Shown in pieces: positions 6,339-9,406 of a stretch of DNA of 9,406 bases; the first letter of the stretch is position 1, and each line of letters opens with the position of its first letter. The notes beneath the pieces are model-generated. The model did no database searches. It saw only the letters and a program-made list of their open reading frames with translations, and had not been told where the DNA came from. Position numbers and translations under genes: made by a program. This DNA is from JALYXS01 sp051003795 (GTDB lineage Bacteria > Acidobacteriota > Terriglobia > Bryobacterales > Bryobacteraceae), in NCBI GenBank assembly GCA_051003795.1, contig JBPCKZ010000198.1:1-9406 (forward strand). The letters run 5' to 3'.

Positions 6339-7607
6339 ATGTCCGCGGAAATTATCACGGCGGTTGAAGCGCTCTACCGCTCCGATTGGGGCCGGATCGT
6401 CGCCACCCTGGTGCGACTGGTCGGCGATTTCGACTTGGCCGAAGAGTCCGCGCAGGAAGCTTTTGCCGCCGCCGTCGAGCAATGGCGGGCTTCCGGCGTG
6501 CCTGAGTTCCCGCGCGCGTGGATCGTCCAGACGGCTCGGCACAAGGCCATCGACCGCATTCGGAGACGGGAACGGTTTGAGCAAAAACTGGAATCGTACG
6601 CGCTCGACGGCTTGGACCGCGCCATCGAAGAGCCGGACTACGATACGAACGAAATCCCCGACGATCGGCTTCGGCTGATCTTCACTTGTTGTCATCCGGC
6701 GCTCGCTCTGGACGCGCAGGTGGCCTTAACCCTGCGAACGCTGTGCGGCCTCGAGACGGACGAGATAGCGCGGGCGTTCCTGGTGCCCCCGGCAACGATG
6801 GCGCAAAGATTGGTTCGCGCCAAACGCAAGATCCGCGCGGCCGGCATTCCATATGCCGTGCCCCAGACGAACGACATGTCCGAGCGGCTCGATGCCGTGC
6901 TGACGGTAATCTATCTGGTCTTCAACGAAGGCTACGCCTCCACTCGCGGCGGGCCGCTGGTGAGAACCGATCTCTGCGCCGAGGCGATCCGGCTGGGCCG
7001 GTTGGTCAGAACCCTATTGGAGCCGCGGCTTCCGGCGGAAGCTACCGCTCTGGTGGCGCTCATGCTGCTTCAGGACGCTCGCCGCGATGCGCGTCTCGAT
7101 GAGTTGGGCGATCTGGTCGTCCTGGAAGAACAAGATCGCCGCCGCTGGGATCGGCGGCAGATCGCCGAGGCGCTCCCGCTAGTGGAGGAAGCCCTTCGCG
7201 ACGGGCCTGGTTCGTTCGCCGTCCAGGCGGCCATCGCCGCATTGCATTGCGAGGCGGCGCGCCCTGAAGATACGGATTGGCCTCAAATCGTGCGCCTTTA
7301 CGGTCTTCTTGAGCGCCTGCAGCCCTCCCCTATCGTGTTGCTGAACCGCGCGGTGGCGGTTGCGATGGTGGACGGTCCGCAAGCCGCGCTTGCGATCGTC
7401 GATGCTCCCGGCGCAACCGGCGATCTCGACAGCTATCACCTGCTGCACGCCGTCCGGGCCGATTTGCTGCGCCGCATCGGGGCGCCGGTTGAGGCGGCAA
7501 AGAGCTACCGGCGAGCGCTCGCACTGGTCACCAACGATAGCGAGCGCCGGTTTCTCGAGCGGCGGCTGCGCGAAGTTGAACCGCCGGCGGCGGTGTTAAA
7601 TTCTTAA
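6339..7607 (+). CDS. ECF42-type RNA polymerase sigma factor with C-terminal TPR-like domain
   Basis: The 422-residue protein has sigma region 2 at about 6-77 (DFDLAEESAQEAFAAAVEQW, then PRAWIVQTARHKAIDRIRRR) and sigma region 4 at about 123-168 (LDAQVALTLRTLCGLETDEI, then TMAQRLVRAKRKIR). The ECF42/DUF6596 hallmark LVFNEGYAST (193-202) follows, and a helical TPR-like tail (about 210-412) includes PIVLLNRAVAVAMVDGPQAA. Sigma factors of this group direct RNA polymerase to DGPF genes, have no dedicated anti-sigma factor and need the C-terminal extension for activity. None is encoded here, in agreement. The ATG at 6339 is used because region 2 starts right after it; a start at 6252 is in frame but would run through the divergent promoter and overlap the DGPF gene. 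No Shine-Dalgarno is visible. The SIR2-TPR gene follows after two bases. Confidence 0.95.
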   Translation: MSAEIITAVEALYRSDWGRIVATLVRLVGDFDLAEESAQEAFAAAVEQWRASGVPEFPRAWIVQTARHKAIDRIRRRERFEQKLESYALDGLDRAIEEPDYDTNEIPDDRLRLIFTCCHPALALDAQVALTLRTLCGLETDEIARAFLVPPATMAQRLVRAKRKIRAAGIPYAVPQTNDMSERLDAVLTVIYLVFNEGYASTRGGPLVRTDLCAEAIRLGRLVRTLLEPRLPAEATALVALMLLQDARRDARLDELGDLVVLEEQDRRRWDRRQIAEALPLVEEALRDGPGSFAVQAAIAALHCEAARPEDTDWPQIVRLYGLLERLQPSPIVLLNRAVAVAMVDGPQAALAIVDAPGATGDLDSYHLLHAVRADLLRRIGAPVEAAKSYRRALALVTNDSERRFLERRLREVEPPAAVLNS

Positions 7608-7609
7608 CG

Positions 7610-9406
7610 ATGAGTTTATTGGATCTGAAGAGGGCAGCTATTGAGATCCGGCAGGCAATCGAACAGGATAAGCCGCGAAACCGCCCATCGCCGTTTTTCT
7701 TTATGATCGGCGCGGGCATCTCTTATCCGCCGCTTCCTTTGGCTAGGCAAATCCAGGATGCATGCAGGTTGGAAGCCGCGAAGTATGGAAAAGCGTCCGC
7801 TCCAAACTCTACCGCTCCAATCGATCTGTACTCCTATTGGTTTGAACAAGCCTATCCGCAACCAGTCCACCGCCAGCAATATCTCAGAACGACAATGCAA
7901 AGCGCATTCATTTCACGCGCAAATTTCCGGCTGGCGCATTTGATGCTGTCAAAGACCATCACCAATCTGGTTGTTACCACGAATTTCGACGACTTTCTTT
8001 CGCGGGCCTTAACTCTTTTCGGGAATGCCCCGATCGTCTGCGATCATCCGGCGACCTTGCAGCGAATCGATCTAAACTCTTCGAGCGACGTGCAGATTAT
8101 CCATGTGCATGGTTCGTACTGGTTTTACGATTGTTGCAATTTGCGGGAAGAGATTGCTACCCGCGCCGAACCCGCCCGGAACACGTCCTTCACAATGCTG
8201 GCGATGCTCGATGATATTCTCCGCCTCCACTCGCCGCTTATCGTGGGATACAGCGGATGGGAAGGGGATGTCTTCATGAACGCATTGCAGCGGCGGCTCG
8301 CGGCAGGCTTGGGCACAAACCTCTACTGGTTCTGTTACCGGCGGCGCGACGCGGACGGGTTGCCGCTCTGGTTGAAAGCCAACGCGAACGTCCGCATCGT
8401 TGTGCCCGATGGTGGAAGCAAGGGAGCGCCCGTGGAGTTACCGGGTTCCGGCACCGGTGAAGCGAAAGCGCTCGGGAAAATCGCCGGCGCGATCTCCGGC
8501 TTGAATGAAGATGAACCTGTTTTGGGGGCGACGACCGTTTTTGACGAGTTGATTCGAACCTTCGAATTGAAAGTGCCGGAACTCACGAGCGATCCGTTGG
8601 GGTTTTTTGCCAGTCAGTTAGAGAGATCCCTGTTGGGGCCGGCGGATCAAACGGAGGAGCCGGAAGACGATGTCTACGCGATCAGGAGCGTTATCAGCCT
8701 AATAGCTAAGGTCAACCGGTACAAGGAGCAGATTGTTCCTCTTTCGGAAACGGAAACTCTAATAGAATCCTTCCGGAACGCTGTCAGGCAGTCTCACCAC
8801 CGCGAAGCGATTCGGTTGGCGTTGAACATCCCGGTCCGGCATCTGACGAGCGAGCAGTTGCGAGAAATTGTTGCGGCTCTTTTCAGCGCGGGTCGCGCTC
8901 TGAACGATAACTCAGTTGAAGAACTTGCCAGCTATGACCGTGTTGTTTCCATTGTTGCCGGGGCAGAAATTCCCGGCCGCGATGTATCACTCTCGGAGAG
9001 GGTTGCGAAAGCTCTTCTCTACAAGGGCGTTAGCCTTGGCGCTCTGGACCGCGGCGAGGAAGAGATTGGGGCGTACGACGAGGTAGCCCGGCGCTTCGGG
9101 GATGCGCCGGAAGCGGTTTTGCGCGAACAGGTCGCGACGGCTCTCTTCAATAAAGGCGTGACGCTGGGCGCTCTGAACCGCGGCGAGAAAGCCATTGCGG
9201 TGTACGACGAGGTAGCCCGGCGGTTCGGGGATGCGCCGGAAGCGGTTTTGCGCGAACAGGTCGCGCCGGCTCTCTTCAACAAAGGTGTCAGGCTGGGCGC
9301 TCTGAACCGCGGCGAGGAAGCGATTGTGGCGTACGACGATGTACCCCGGCGCTTCAGGGATGCGCCGGAATCGGTCTTGCGTGAACAGGCCGCGAAGGCT
9401 CTCGTC
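7610..9406 (+). CDS. SIR2-like domain fused to TPR repeats, 3' end outside the window
   Basis: At least 599 residues, open to the right edge. The N-terminal 270 residues form a SIR2-like Rossmann domain: FFFMIGAGISYPP (29-41, NAD-binding GAGIS), NLVVTTNFDDFL (119-130), IIHVHGSY (163-170) and LIVGYSGWEGD (210-220). N125 and H167 match the Asn and His essential in SIR2-type NADases such as ThsA of Thoeris, so NAD hydrolysis is plausible. I see no paired CxxC zinc motifs of classical sirtuin deacetylases. A mostly helical linker (about 300-464) leads to 43-residue TPR repeats from residue 465, three complete and a fourth cut by the window end. SIR2 plus a repeat or sensor region is the design of antiphage effectors; the target and trigger are unknown. 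The ATG at 7610 is two bases after the sigma stop with no Shine-Dalgarno, suggesting translational coupling. No signal peptide or membrane helix is seen. Confidence 0.88.
   Translation, partial: MSLLDLKRAAIEIRQAIEQDKPRNRPSPFFFMIGAGISYPPLPLARQIQDACRLEAAKYGKASAPNSTAPIDLYSYWFEQAYPQPVHRQQYLRTTMQSAFISRANFRLAHLMLSKTITNLVVTTNFDDFLSRALTLFGNAPIVCDHPATLQRIDLNSSSDVQIIHVHGSYWFYDCCNLREEIATRAEPARNTSFTMLAMLDDILRLHSPLIVGYSGWEGDVFMNALQRRLAAGLGTNLYWFCYRRRDADGLPLWLKANANVRIVVPDGGSKGAPVELPGSGTGEAKALGKIAGAISGLNEDEPVLGATTVFDELIRTFELKVPELTSDPLGFFASQLERSLLGPADQTEEPEDDVYAIRSVISLIAKVNRYKEQIVPLSETETLIESFRNAVRQSHHREAIRLALNIPVRHLTSEQLREIVAALFSAGRALNDNSVEELASYDRVVSIVAGAEIPGRDVSLSERVAKALLYKGVSLGALDRGEEEIGAYDEVARRFGDAPEAVLREQVATALFNKGVTLGALNRGEKAIAVYDEVARRFGDAPEAVLREQVAPALFNKGVRLGALNRGEEAIVAYDDVPRRFRDAPESVLREQAAKALV
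9002..9406 (+). repeat. In-frame 129-bp tandem repeats encoding 43-residue TPR units
   Basis: Units lie at 9002-9130, 9131-9259 and 9260-9388, with the first 18 bases of a fourth to 9406. By hand count units 1 and 2 differ at about 19 of 129 bases and units 2 and 3 at about 16, so identity is roughly 85-88 percent at DNA level. Each encodes a helix pair of the type ALFNKGVTLGALNRGE then YDEVARRFGDAPEAVLREQ. From the TACGACGAG block to the unit end, units 1 and 2 differ at a single base. Unit lengths are exactly equal, so the frame is always kept. The array probably continues past the window. Confidence 0.93.

Noticed and set aside
5893..6678. 261-codon open frame on the plus strand across the DGPF and sigma genes
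   Set aside because: It crosses two well-supported genes and their promoters; the Arg/Pro/Ser-rich translation has no domain character.
9019..9282. 87-codon open frame on the minus strand with internal repeats
   Set aside because: It is the antisense reading of the TPR repeats; its apparent repeats only mirror the sense strand.
9002..9406. CRISPR array
   Set aside because: The repeats are 129 bp, contiguous without spacers, diverged and in frame within a protein-coding gene.

Overview
The window looks like a chromosomal piece from a GC-rich soil bacterium, most likely an acidobacterium of the Solibacter/Bryobacter type. This is an inference from protein style: a secreted TPR protein resembling the front half of acidobacterial CHAT proteins, a zinc-ribbon rhomboid, an ECF42 sigma factor with DGPF proteins, and a BNR propeller paired with a MoaD/ThiS-like protein. 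No rRNA, tRNA, transposase, integrase or CRISPR array was seen.

Layout. Positions 1-946 (minus) hold the N-terminal part of an exported TPR protein; its reading frame is broken by a one-base shift near 650 and it runs off the left edge. A gene-free, AT-richer stretch (947-1331) follows, with a strong inverted repeat in front of the TPR gene. A small four-helix membrane protein (1332-1895, plus) converges with and overlaps a class II aldolase (1885-2715, minus), which is divergent from a zinc-ribbon rhomboid protease (2763-3551, plus).

Positions 3562-6262 hold a compact five-gene minus-strand operon: two DGPF/YCII proteins, a PhnB-like VOC protein, a BNR-repeat beta-propeller and a ubiquitin-fold MoaD/ThiS-like protein. 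The last three are chained by 4-base ATGA overlaps. Divergent from it is an ECF42-type sigma factor (6339-7607). The 76-bp gap between them holds a near-textbook ECF42 promoter (TGTCGA, 17 bp, CGAC) reading into the operon. The same hexamer read on the other strand (TCGACA, 17 bp, TACAAT) makes a good housekeeping promoter for the sigma gene. The suggested circuit is that housekeeping polymerase makes the sigma factor, and the sigma factor then switches on the five-gene operon while its holoenzyme occupies the sigma gene's own promoter.

Two bases after the sigma stop begins a long open frame (7610 to the right edge): a SIR2-like NAD-binding domain, a helical linker and a run of near-identical 43-residue TPR repeats. 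It resembles the SIR2 effectors of antiphage systems, so a probable NAD-consuming sensor/effector appears to be co-transcribed with an ECF42 sigma factor. This junction and the shared promoter are the parts of the window most worth a second look.
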